A program made the position numbers and the translations under genes. Shown in pieces: positions 50,556-63,000 of a DNA stretch of 64,000 bases. Each line of letters opens with the position of its first letter. Positions within the stretch are counted from its first letter, which is position 1. The stretch comes from Oreocharis arfaki (taxonomy: Eukaryota > Chordata > Aves > Passeriformes > Paramythiidae), in the NCBI GenBank assembly GCA_013398015.1, contig VZRR01007600.1, positions 1,989,298 through 2,053,297 on the forward strand, written 5' to 3'. The notes beneath the pieces were generated by a model. That model had not been told where the DNA came from. It ran no database searches and saw only the letters and a list, made by a program, of their open reading frames with translations.

Positions 50556-53500
50556 CTTGTAAAATTCTTTGAAGAAAAAATGTATATTTTCCTTCTCCTG
50601 TGAGGTCAGGTAATAGAAGACAGGATGCAATGTGCATTAGAATCTATTGTTTGATTATATTGAACTGTCTCTATAATAAATTGAAATCTTGGGTATATGA
50701 TCAATAGAATCTAAACAGTGATTCATCCCATCTTAAAGTAACTGTCTAAAACAGGTGAGATGAACTATGCTCTAAAATTCCCTACTTCTGTAAAGAAGGC
50801 AATAGTGCAGTTATTCACACTGAAGGAGAATAAACTTGGACAAAATTGTATCTTGTAAGTTACATAGACCTCTAAAGCAGAATTTGCTACAACATAAACT
50901 AGAAATGTAACTGACATGCTTGTTCTGCACAGAAGATATGCAGGAGGTATTCTAAGGTGCTAAATTAATACCATGGTCCCTAAAAATAACATTAGAATTA
51001 TTTTTAAAATATCTTTTCTCAACAGCAGAAGTTTTGTTATTGACATAACAAAATTTGGAGGTTTCAATCTTTAAAAACAGTCCCTGGCAAACAAATTTAC
51101 TACAAATATACTATTATTTGGTTTGTGGGGAAATACTACAAAAGTTGTAGTAGACCTAGACCACAAAGGTTTTTATATCAGCCGCTCTCTCTGGGGTAAT
51201 TTATGAAGTAGGATAGGAGACAGGATAATTGTCATTGCAAGGAAGATATTTAATGTATTGGATATTGATCACATAGCAATTTACTGTAGAAATTCAGTTT
51301 TGGTACACTACTGTATTCCTTTTGTTTAATCAATAGCCTCTGGTTTGTCTGAAGCTTTTTGAACATGAAAGTATGTACAGTGGCAGAAAGGAGAAATTAT
51401 GGATGAGCTTTAGAGGAGCTTTGATAGGATACAGATTCAGCTTCCTTTTAATCATCTGGATATCATCTGGACAATCATCTGCTTCTTCACAAAAGAAACA
51501 AACACCAGACATTTTTGGCATGAAATTTAAGTTGGCTTGTATTAAACAGCAGATGTAGATCAAGCCCCTCCATCGTAAACCCCCTGCCCCTCCCTCCATA
51601 GTGATATTAATTTTAAATATTTAGGTTTCCACGTAGATGAGATTGTGTACTTCTGGAGACACACTCATTCATTTGCTTATAGAAAAGGGGTTGAGATGAA
51701 ATTAGGTGTGTTTTATTATTTGAAGACTTGTTATACTTTGCCTGTCAGGAGAGGTTTAGCACTGTAATCAATGTTTCCATAAATTAAACACAGAAGTCTA
51801 GTACATACAGTGACAGTATTTAAGTCAAATATATGGTTGCTCTATCATCTGTTTAACAGATTTTGTCAGTTCATATTTCATGTTCATTTTGAGTGCCAGT
51901 GAATCTCTGATTGTTCTTCCTCTAAAATAGCATTGCTGCATTATACGAGAAAGAAATGGAAATTTATAGTGCTACAAAGAACAAGAGAGTCTTTTCAATA
52001 TTCTCCAGGTACGCAGAATATTTGACACGGAGTTTAGGTGCAGATATATATCTGGGGTAGCACCTCTATGCACGCCTTTTTGGTCCTGAAAATAATTCCA
52101 AACACTGAGAACACTGAAAGACGAAACAACTCTTGACACATCCTATTTCCCTTCGAAGTGCTGCAAACAATATTTAAAATATTTTTGCCAGTTTATAAGA
52201 CTATAAGCTAATAAGCAAGTAGATAAACACGCTTTACTGGAATATCTGAATTCAGACTTTCAAAATCTTAAGGGTCTGAAAGGAAGAGAAGAAGATATAA
52301 AGATAGTTCAGATATCCACTCTCATTGTTGCCAGTAAGGTCTTTGACAGACCTTAGAACTTTAGAAGTCCAGGTACTTTTGTACCTGCTGTAATGACAAC
52401 TGCTAGATGTGAAAATCCATTTGATAAAGTGAATGGTCTTTCAGTCCAGTTGACAGTCAGTGCACACTAATCAGAAGGATAAATCCAGCTTGGCTTACTC
52501 TCACTTGTTTTTCCATTATCTGTCTGCAAATTGGGTCTTGAAGAGTTTGTGACTTCAGTGTTTCTCTAACATTGGATCTGGAATAACTAGGAAACTCCAT
52601 GAACTGAAATCTTACCCAAGTGAAGAGGGCTGTAGTCAGACATTATCTTTCAATATTCTGAAAGAAAACAGTACAGTAGCTGAAACCAAAAGGAATGCAG
52701 GGGCGCCCACAAGCATCATCCAGAATGAAATGCATACAGAGGATGTCTTAAGAGGTTCTGTCATTCAGAAGCTAACCACAATGTTATTTTCTTGATAGCA
52801 GATAAGTAAAGAAGCTTAGTAATAACATACAGGAAGATAGGGTCATGCTGACATCAGGAGACGGATGTTGGGAAAGACAAATGCAGGAGAAATATGGTAG
52901 ATTATAGACTAGAAATTAAGATGGAAAACCAGTACAGAATATAAGGAGAGGTTTCCTCATTTTACCCTTTCAAAATTTTTTTCAATGGTTTAAGTCCTTC
53001 ACTCCAGTTCACAATGTGGGGTCCAGACAGTTTCAATGACAGAGCTGACTGTATCTCATCACAACTGTACTGCTCCCGAGATGAAGAATACAGGAAGAGC
53101 TCCACAGACCATTCCTTAGGGTTATATCAAATAAAGGATGTTCGGAGATAAAGATTAAGCCTATTTTATTCAGGGAGATAGAACTACTATGCTTTGAGGT
53201 TTTTTAAGATTTTCATTCTCAGAGAAAATGATGTGACATGATTTTAGTTATGATACACTCCATATTTCCAAAGCTGCTTTCCAAAAGTATATATGAATTC
53301 ACATTAACCAGTTTTGCTACATATATTTAGCTCTTTTTCACTATTGAAGCCATTAACTAACTAAACTGGCATTAAATTAAGAAGTTATAAAAAGATTTAC
53401 ACATAATTTATTTTGAAACACAAGCTTAATTGAACATATGTTTTCACCTAGAGAGGAGCTTGTCTGTTTACCTGTAACCACACAATGTGGTGAGATTGCC

Positions 53501-54593
53501 ACATAAATGGACTGGGCAAGTGAGTGATGAATTTGGTCTCCAGTATTTCTGAGTTTTATTATATCAGTGACGAGAATATAGAGATATACAGTCAAGTGAA
53601 CTTATTCCAGACAAAAGTAAGTAATGAAAACTGGAATATAACAGAGAAATAGATGAAGATTTCAGAAGAAATAATAGCAATAATTCCTTTCCATCATTTT
53701 TTCCTTAAATTCTTTATGGTTCTGTATTTTAATTACTTTTCAAGGCCGATGATGAACTCTCCCCATTTTAATCAGGAGAAATGTAAAAAAAATCTATGAT
53801 TAAATAAATGAATTGGGTAACTATTTACCTCTTTTCCATTCCTACCAGTGAATTTTCTACATCAAAATTATGTGTTCCTTGAATTGCTGACGTTTCATTA
53901 ACTGTAACAAAGTTAGGCTTCTACTTTCAGAGTGTAGCTTTGAATCATACACAAACTAGGTACTTCAAACAGTCAAAAATCTGCTCTAAACCTCCCCCCC
54001 TGGGGTCTCTTTTGGATGAAAAAATTACAAATCTCAGACTTTTATGGTGGAAAAGACTCTTCCACAACATACCCGAAGACTGTTGACACTAGAATAATTC
54101 AGATTTATTCTGTTAGCAATAGTAGAAGACTTATAATAAATGGACCTGAAATTCATTACCATAAAAATAATTTAGAAAAAAGAAACTGGCTAAAATATTT
54201 TTAATTGGACTACATTAACATACTCTCTGTTCCTATAGCAACTGCAGTGCAGTTATAGAAAAGGGGAAAATACCCAAAACCTGAAAGTTTAACTACAACT
54301 GGATTGCCTGATGCTAGGTAGAATGAACATAGGAGAACCCTATTAAACACTGCTCATAAATTGACTTGATTTAGCCACAACGTGAGCCCCAAAAGGATAT
54401 TTTTGCAGCCGTTTATTAAAGCAAAACCTGTGGTTTACACTTACACTACATGAGCAAGAGTTGTGGATGAGAAGACAAGTGATGCTGTACATACTTCAGA
54501 GGTATTCATTTTGGACTACTTCTGCTCTAATTCTATGGACTGAGTACCCATGTCTTGGTTAAAACTGATAATAGATTCAAAACCATAAGAGAG
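50556..54593. other. AT-rich non-coding stretch, no gene recognised
   Basis: About 4 kb without a recognisable gene or repeat. Frames of 60-90 codons near 51330-51599 and 53377-53595 have no family features. A C-run (seven C) occurs near 53994. Confidence 0.55.
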
Positions 54594-54735
54594 GATCATA
54601 GAGTATCTGACTTGGAAGTGACCCACAAAGACCATCGAGTCAAACTCCTGGCCCTGCACAGGACAACCGTAACCCTTGATGACCTGACAGACAAAAATAT
54701 GGAGGAACTGCTCAACCCTCTAAACTTCATTTTCT
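54594..54735 (-). mobile_element. CR1 LINE 3'-end fragment, short
   Basis: gatcatagagtatctgactt, then ggaagtgacccacaaagacc, atcgagtcaaactcctggcc and ctgcacaggacaacc, is the reverse complement of the CR1 3' end, in the form in which 'cccacaaggatcatcgagtccaactcctggccctgcacaggac' is typical. About 140 bases remain. The 84-codon plus-strand frame at 54555-54809 crosses this fragment and is an antisense artefact. Confidence 0.9.
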
Positions 54736-55348
54736 TAGAAAAATGTAGAATAAAGCACCCAAACATTACCAAAATCACCACAGAAGTCTCAAAAAAAGTA
54801 TCTACTTAAAGTAAGAAATACACAATCCTTTATAAGATTTGCAATCAAACCTCAGGCTGCCTCACTCAGCGTGAGAGCAATGGGACGCTGCAGATTTTTT
54901 AGCTGGAGCCACTAGCTGTTAAGCAAATATCTTTCTTGCAGACTATTCACTTCCCTTTTGGTTTTAAGTTACAAGGGCAAACAGAGCTAAAAGAACAAGC
55001 TGAAGCAAAGAGGCGCAGAAATTCTGCAAAGGAACCAACCAGAAAAAGGCATTCCTTCATTTTCTCATATTCGCACAAATGGAAATCTGAAAAGTGAAAC
55101 GCTAATAGTACTTTCAAAGTGTTTAGTATCTTGGGCAATTTAAATCCTTACTGCAGAGAGAAAGGCATTTCCTCAGAGTAATTCTCTGCCAATATCAGAA
55201 ATTCACCTTTATTAAACAAGTTCAAGTAACAGCTCAGTGTTTCCAAACTTAAAAAAAACGTGAACTGTTATGTTTTCCACAGAGCAAAAGAGACATATTT
55301 TCTTTTCTGGAAAAAGTAATTTTACATTAAGTGAAACAACAAAACCAG

Positions 55349-55349
55349 A

Positions 55350-55415
<66 letters not shown>
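55349..55415. repeat. (AAT)22 microsatellite
   Basis: Sixty-seven bases of uninterrupted AAT units. Open frames on both strands read through it as poly-isoleucine and are artefacts of the repeat. Purity over this length suggests a young, length-variable locus. Confidence 0.98.
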
Positions 55416-57229
55416 TTCTTTTAAAAGTTCCATCTGGAAATCACAGCCAGCACTAGAGAGAGTAAAGTCCTGGAAGCATATCCCACATGGAAAGTGGAAT
55501 TGTTACTGCTGTATGTGACAGTTTCATACACCTCTGTAATGGCACTTCTGTTGCTTTCCTCTGGAACTGGAAAATATTTTACTCCATGATTCAAAAGTTT
55601 CACTGTACTTGGTATTCCTGACTTTCTGTCAGAAGCAGTTCATATTCTAGAAGATGATAAAGTATTTGTTATAAATACATCATGTATGTAAGAATAAAGT
55701 AGTATGGGCCAGTGATGACATTAACAAATATTACTGGTTTGAAATTAGATGATTTCTTAATCTATCTATAACAGACTGACTGCAAATGTCTTGGCTAGGA
55801 TAGTATGACTCCATATTGTGGAATGAAAAACAAAGACAGGAAAAAAATTACCTATATCAAAAGTACAAAAACCAGAACTCCATTATATCTTAATGTCATA
55901 TTAAGAACTTAGAAAGCAGCAATGTATCCACTGATGAGGTCACTGATAGACCTAATCCAGGATTTTTATATCTTTACGATTTTTAGATAATTTTCAGAAA
56001 ATATCATACAATTTCAAACCTTTGATGAGCGAGAAAAAGTTCTCAGTGTACAGGGCACCTAGAATTGGACTTTCTGGAGCAGTATTAGCACAGCATGAAA
56101 ACCCAAGTTCATGTTCTCTGGAAAGGGATGGGTTACTGGGATGCATGGTTTCATCATCATTAACCATCACAAAGAAACCACCACAAGCTGCAATTCACAT
56201 TACTAAGATGCTACTGCAAGGATGAGGAACAACTCACTAACAGCATTACTAACGACAGAGATACACATCAAAGCATGCCTTCTGGAGACAAGCATTCTTA
56301 CAGCTCTATAAGCAGAAAATATCTGCAAAATAAAATACTTTATCTATTAGGAGTGCTGAGAATGGCAGAGTGTAGAAAAGTTCATACTCCAGAGGTAGCC
56401 ATATCTCAGAAGAAAACACCTCAGGAAGTTAGTCCCTATTATGGATAAAGCCATAAGATGGAGTTTTATTTAAAAAGGCAGGATAAAGCAGTAGCTCCTT
56501 AGGATTTGGAAGTTAGCATGAAAGCTTGCATCACATGTTTGACACAAGCTGAGGCCCATCACAAGCAGAAATGCTAAATCAGTAGAAGACACAGATTTAT
56601 GAAAAAAAATTTTCCTAGTCAAGCAATCAACAGAACTAGGAGATCTGTAATCTATCTTTTAATTATTAAAAGTTACAGGAATTACAAGATAGCAGCAGAT
56701 TAATACTCCATTTTCTGTGAAGTGCACAGAATGGAGGGCAAAAATAAGGTCACAAGCAAAGATGTCTGTATTTTATAAATCTTATCGACTGGTTGCTCTG
56801 GCTAGGTCAATGTTGTGACCTTACACCAGTCTGACCAAGAGTTTCTTCTTTTCACTTCCCTATCATCATTTCTACTTGTGTGCACTGAGTCTTGCTCATA
56901 AATTCGGCAGAGACTACTGATCTTTGAAAGATGTGTAACAAACCTGACTTGCTGAGACAACAGGCCTCCATGCCCCACAACAGAACACAAATCAGTCAGA
57001 GTCAATTAGGAACTTAAGCACAAATTATTATCTAATAGGTGCTTTGTAAGCAAATAAAGACAGAGTCACAAGACATCCTAGAGTGTCACAGTAGTTACCA
57101 AGCATACAATGAAAGACCTCAGAAAAGAATGCATCAAAGAACAATGTTTTTGTTTCGCACTAGCAGAAGAATGAATGACAGAAAAAAAAGTCAGTAAAAT
57201 ATAGGGGATGACAACGATCCAAAGCCCAT

Positions 57230-57255
57230 GTACTCAGGTCAGCAGATCTGAGTAC
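57230..57255. repeat. 11-bp stem-loop, one mismatch
   Basis: gtactcaggtc and gatctgagtac pair at 10 of 11 positions around the loop agca. Confidence 0.8.
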
Positions 57256-58629
57256 AGCCCTCAAGAAGTGGGAGAATGCAAAATCCAAACGTCATTGGAA
57301 CAAAGTACATAGGTGACACATGGCAGATTGCCCTCCAGTAGGCAAGGCAAGCAATGAAGAGTTATCAGTGACCTTGTCATATGCAGTTATGTCACCTATA
57401 TGCCAGGATCTGAATTTAACAAGAATCTCATTGGTCAGTTACATCCAGTGCTTCTGATTTTTCTCCAAGATTTGCAAACATGACATAAAAGCAAACAACA
57501 TCAACAGGAATCTAGAGATTACATTAAATAAAACCCAAGCAATCACATAGAGAAGACTAGTACAACCATGATAATGTGAAGGGAGAGCATGGGTTCCTGG
57601 AACATCTGCACCCTTTTGAAGTCTGTCTCTAGCAGGCCAAGAAGGCTTTCACAGAAAACACAAAATAGTTACTAAAGGAACCTATACATACAACTCGAAT
57701 CAAGGGATATGGCCTGGAACTGTTCATTAGTTGCTTCCTAAGGTGTGAACAGAAGTTCCCTTAAAATAAAGCTATTAATGAAGTACATGCTGAGCTCATA
57801 CTGTCTCAGTGGAGAGAAGTTATAACCAATATGCAATGAAGACTGTTTATATTTTCTGACAAAAAAGTATTAAGTTGTGCATTCTCCAAAACCATCATCC
57901 TGGAAACACCTCCAATCCAGACTTCTTGCTCTCTGTTAGTGCTGAGAGGATTTTTCCTGGGTCTGCCAATAATCTACAAGACTGTTCTGAAGGTCATGTT
58001 GGAAGCAGCTAGTACTTTTCCTTCTTCATCCCGAGGTGAAAACAAGTAGTGTGAAAGCATTCCTTATTAAGACAAAGTTATTATATATGTATTAGAGTTT
58101 ATGTTACCTTAAAGCAGATTTACAGTAACCAAATGAGGAAATCAGTGAAGGGAATACTGATAGATGGAGGGAGATGGCTAAGAGAGCCACTACAAGTTTC
58201 CCAAATGTTGGCTGCAGATGTTTGTCTACAAGTAACTGCATTCTTTAAGAATCTCTGAATCTCGTTTGGTGAATAAACTGCTGGCAAAATAAGGTGCGAG
58301 CATTTCACTATACTAAAAGCTTTTTGCTGTGCTGAGCTCAGAGGAATAAACAGACTTGAATCTACCAGTGATGTTCTTAAAAAGTAATTACCAAGGGGTT
58401 TTCTGGAAGGATTAGTGCCATTTAATATGCTGATTAATCAGTTTTTAAGTAGTGGATTTGTGACATCAAAAGTAGTTAATATCTGAAGTGTGTTTAATTG
58501 TACAAACAGAATTATTTTCAGAAAGGAAAAAGTGCTTGGTAACACCTTTACTGCCTACCTATTCTGTCTGGCCGAACATTTCATTAAAGTGTTTTCTTAT
58601 TCTGTCGGTAACAGGCAACAAACATCCCA

Positions 58630-58800
58630 TGGACTTTAGTGAGGGCACGGCCAGACTCCTCTGCCCCCGGAGGACACCACAGGGATCGCGACATTAACTC
58701 GCTGAGCGGGCTGGCACCGCGCAACCCTGCTCTCTCCCAATGCCCCGGGCACCGCCGTGGCCACCATCCCAGGGAAGCAAGAGCTAACCAGGCGGCCCTT
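58630..58800. other. Isolated CpG-rich, GC-rich patch
   Basis: About 170 bases carry some twelve CpG dinucleotides (for example gatcgcgac, gcaccgcgc, caccgccgtgg) in surroundings where CpG is scarce. Both strands are open for 50 or more codons, as expected from GC richness, and neither product resembles a known protein. It is too short for a formal CpG island. Candidates are a first exon or promoter of a non-coding transcript, a piece of an unrecognised repeat, or inserted GC-rich DNA. Confidence 0.6.
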
Positions 58801-59528
58801 GCAGATCTAATTACTGCTATGCACTGGAGAGGGCTCCTGAAAGCTTCTTACGACCTCTCAGTTGAAGGCAACCTCAAAAAGCAAATAAATAGCAGATAAA
58901 TACCTTATAAAAGCCCAGTTAGAATTATTATTCAATGTAACATAGGAGTGCTCTGCCTCTTTCTTAAAAGCAAACATAATTTTCAAGGGCTTCTTAAATG
59001 GCTTGTCACACCCACGTCTTCACACGAACTCAATGAAAGGAAAGTGTCAAATGTCCTGTTGGGTGAATCTTTCCCCTGTGCTGCATGGTCAGCTAAAGTA
59101 GAGCACTTCCCTGGTCTGTCACTTGTACACCTACTTTTGTCTGAATTTTCTTGCATTCTTAAGTAGCCTCCTTTATTGCAATCTAATTTTCAAAGTACAC
59201 TTCACTATATAAAGGGGTTTAACATGTTGCATAAATAATCTCCAGAAAACACCATGCTCATGTCTTTTGTGACTTTAGATCCAAGACTAGACTGTTGGAA
59301 TTAAAATACCACTCACATTCTTAAAATTAAACAGCTCTATAATTGTTTGCAGAATGGAGGTCTAAATTACATCTTGTCTCTATTTCTAATATCTACAAGT
59401 TGCATTTATTATTTGCTGTCCCCTGTTGCATTTACAGTCTTTACTAATTATAAATGTATATAAAACACTTATTTTACCCATTCTTTAAGGCCACAAATTA
59501 AAACAAGGAATATAAGCCTTAGCATCAG
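58801..59528. other. AT-rich spacer, nothing recognised
   Basis: The stretch is AT-rich unique DNA between the CpG-rich patch and a short CR1 3' end. No gene or repeat is visible. Confidence 0.5.
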
Positions 59529-59585
59529 AAGCTGGACTTTGATGATCTTTGTGGGTGCCTTCCAGCTCAGGATATTCTATGATCC
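59529..59585 (+). mobile_element. CR1 LINE 3'-end fragment, plus strand
   Basis: gctggactttgatgatcttt, then gtgggtgccttccagctcag and gatattctatgatcc, matches the terminal 50-60 bases of CR1 including the start of the octamer tail. It is the only clear recent-type CR1 end in plus orientation in the window. Confidence 0.85.
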
Positions 59586-59679
59586 TACAGGACATTTTTC
59601 ATCAGTGTCTCTCCAGACCCTTTGGTGGCCTTTACTGAAGTTTTCAGCTGAAAATTTGATCTGTGACAGATCAGTTATG

Positions 59680-59710
59680 AAAAACCCAAAAAAAACCCAA
59701 ACCACCACAC
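59680..59710. repeat. AAACCC-type low-complexity tract
   Basis: Repeated aaaaccc and aaaaaaaaccc units. It is the complement-strand counterpart of the G/T-rich tracts elsewhere in the window. Confidence 0.75.
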
Positions 59711-59994
59711 CAGATTTAGTGACACAGTCTATTGAGCACACTACTTAATTCAATAGAATGGACCAAATACATTCCCAAAATAATTTACCAAATCCACAGT
59801 AGCTGTAGGACTGTGTTAAGGTCACTGGTAGACAATATGAGACAACACTATTAACTGTGGGACAGAACAGCATCTTTCTGATGATGAGAAATGCCTTTCT
59901 TTCATGTGGAGAAATGCCAACCTCTTTTAAACCATGCAATAAAACACCCATTAGCTGCAATGTTATCCTCCTTACTTGATGGTTTGTGTTTTGC

Positions 59995-60010
59995 TTTTTT
60001 TTTTTTTTTT
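59995..60010. repeat. T16 homopolymer
   Basis: Sixteen consecutive T residues, with no recognisable retroposon on the minus strand beside it. Confidence 0.95.
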
Positions 60011-63000
60011 ACTGTATGTGTGGCAACAACACATATTCCAAGTTTAGCATCAAAGAGACTCAAAGTTGCAGTTGTATAACAATTTGGTGAGTTTGGAAGA
60101 GTGAAGCAAAGGTTTCTCATCTGGGAACTTCTAACGCCTCAGCAAGGAGGATGTTTCTATCAACACCGCAAATCACAGAAATCCATGGGGTGCAGCAGGA
60201 TTTGCAGGTTTTCCTGCCAGGCTGTTGAGCCTGAGGCTGACAGAGATTGTCTCAGTTGAAAGCTGCACTAGCTGTGCTTAGAACCTACTGGAGTTGTGAC
60301 AAAAACACATGCAGTACATGAAGTTAAATATCATGTGCAAAGAAAGTTAAAGTACATATATTTATGTGTATATATGAATTTAGAGGTGCAATATACAAAT
60401 GGGTGTCTGAGCAGTCAAATCAAGAAACCAAGACAAAATCATGCATTAAAGAACTGCAGCATGCATGCAAACATTGTGGCTTTAGACAAGTTTTAGACAG
60501 CACTAGAAATGGAAGAATTTAAAGTACAAGCACTGATGCGTGCTGTGAGGTTTGTTTTCAACTATTTTTCAAATTTTGAGCCCCTATACATTATTTACTG
60601 GCACCATGAATGTCTGCCAGGCTTATGAAAATGAGCTTGTTTTTCTTGTACTGTGGGTTCCACGATCATTAATACCACACCTGTGCATTACTGGAGTAAA
60701 TGGAAGTGCCCATTTGAGACAGATCAGGTCTGAATACACAACTGCATTCTGCCAAACTGGACAGCAGGATTTTTAATGCTGTCTTTAGGATCTTATATTA
60801 GCTTTGTTTGACCTACAGATCGATCCCTTCTGATCTTGCATAAAGCAAAATCAGAGGAGACAACATTTGAGACAGCAAAGCTTCAAGATCAAAGATGTCT
60901 ATGAAAAAAAAAATTAATTCATTTGAAGAGGCAGACAGAGGTTTTTTAAGTTTAAGGGACTGTTACGTTTCTAGACTCAGACTCGGTGCACGAAGACTGG
61001 ATTTACCACCACATTAAATGATACTCTGTAGGCCACAATGTACTTGACATGCTCTTTTCAGTGGTAACAACGATTTAAGAGGCATCCAGGACCCCTAATG
61101 CCTTGCCACTGGTTTATATTATGGCAGCTGGCATCATTTGTGGGGCCAAATGACAAACCAAACAAATGAACAGAGCCAGGTTAAAAATAACTCCAACAAA
61201 AAAGTCCTGATCTGGCTTCATCTAAGGCACCACAAGCAGCTGTGCTCACATCACGGAAAGGGTGGTTGGGGCAGGTCTGAGCAGGCAGTGTACTGGATGG
61301 GAAAATCTGAAGCCATGGCTGCTTGAGAAAATAGCGTGGGGAACCGTTTGCAGGGATACTTACTCTGTTTGCTCTCCACTACCTCAACCCTGCCAGCTTG
61401 AAAAGTTGTCCATGGGTATGGAAAGGTCCTCAGGCCACAGGCAAAAGCCTATTCAGACACACCTGCCGTGCTGAGGGAGTAGTGCCAGAGACAGCTTAGG
61501 GAAACACGCTCAGAATGCCTGCAGTTATAATGACGTTCCCCATGAACTGTATTCAAGTCTGCTTTGTTACAAGTCTAACACTCAAATCTAGTTCACGAAG
61601 GGGAACTGGTCAGAAAGGGTTCTCACCATCCATCCTACTGGGCTTACAGTTGTGTGTCCAAACCTCCTTCTTAAATACATGCTCGAGTGCTCTTTGAATC
61701 GTCATTTTTCAATAGTCCATTCCAGCTCTGGAGAGTAGTGTATGCTCCTAAATAAAGATGACAACAAAGGATTGTTTGCTTTCGCAAAGCAGCTTCTCTG
61801 GTAGAATTATTCATTTGTGTGAACTGCGTCTACATATTTTACAATTAATTATACACTTAATTTTATCTGTTTAAGAAAATCAGAGAATGAAGTATTTGGA
61901 AAGCAGTAGAATAAGTTCAAGAGATTTAAAATGCAAGAAGTCAGGCAGCTATACCTAAACATTTTTAACAAAATCCTACCACTTTATATTTAGCTGTTGC
62001 CATTTTTTTAGACAATCATATTTAGTTTTAACTTTGATTGCTCTCTTCTTGTTGATTTTAACATACTTTATGGTTTATTTTGTATGACATGCAGTCATAT
62101 ATTATGTAAAAAGAATATTTATTTACAATTTATGATATTAATTTATATCTTGAAATATACACAAGGCTAAGTTTCTTGGGTAGATCTCTTTTGATCCTAT
62201 TTTTAAATAGTGTTATTTTACAAATAAGATGCAAGTCCAAGGGTTTAACATTGCCCCAGGAGAATTAGTGTCTGAGGAACATATTGCTCACAGCTGCAGT
62301 GAAATATCCATCACTGAAAATTTCAGCACTTTTATTTCCATCTCAGTGACATCAGTGGGATAACTGAAATATTACTCACATATGGTACTCAATAACGGCA
62401 CGTATGATTTTATCAAAATTCTAGAAAAGTAATTTTTTGTTTATCATTAGCAGTTTTTTCTAACAAAAAAATCAGAACAAAAAATATTACTGTGGTAACA
62501 CGGAGTATTTGTGGTGGAATTTTTTTTTTCATTATGATTAAAATAAGATGTAATTTTCCCAAAGTTTAAAATGATCAGCAAACCTCTTCCCGTTTATTTT
62601 AGTTTATAGCTTCTTTCTTTTAAACCCCCCCCAAAATTGGGAAATTCATACTGTAGCAGTAGCTTAGCCAACCTTAAAGAGACTTTGCTGATCATAAGTC
62701 ACTCAAAGGATAACTAAATTATTGAGTGTCTGCAACTCAGTGAAAGCCATGGTTTCTTAATCACCACTGTCAGACTTGTTCCCAGCCTGAGTGTGTGTGT
62801 GGTGGTACTGCTTTAATTTTGACACTGCACATGTGGGCCAAGGTACGTAATATCGCACACTGTGACACTGTGCCTTCTCACCTCCAGATCCTCACACCTC
62901 GGATGTGGTAGGATGCTGACAGTGTTGTTGCTATCTTTCTAGAAGATTGCTTTTTCTAATGCTGGGGGCAGTACAGTCTGAGGAGAACTGTACACTAAAC

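Larger units (their letters stand above)
54736..58629. other. AT-rich stretch with (AAT)n array
   Basis: No gene is recognised. Its main content is the (AAT)n array at 55349-55415 and a near-perfect 11-bp hairpin at 57230-57255. A perfect 12-base palindrome, ctgattaatcag, lies at 58430-58441, shortly before the CpG-rich patch. Confidence 0.55.

Noticed and set aside
52950..52975. 'tttcctcattttaccc' resembling the MIR centre (also near 33875)
   Set aside because: Only a short pyrimidine-rich phrase is shared, without the preceding 'tgtgtgacc' block.
55228..55260. 'cagtgtttccaaactt' resembling a hAT/Charlie terminal repeat (also near 52557)
   Set aside because: No matching inverted end or 8-bp target duplication could be found within a plausible distance.
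55212..55518. Open frames encoding poly-isoleucine on both strands
   Set aside because: They are translation artefacts of the (AAT)n microsatellite.
60800..60845. Possible second ancient CR1/L3-like 3' end (gatcgatcccttctgatctt)
   Set aside because: Only about 20 bases resemble the consensus and the following octamer region does not match, so it is too weak to annotate.
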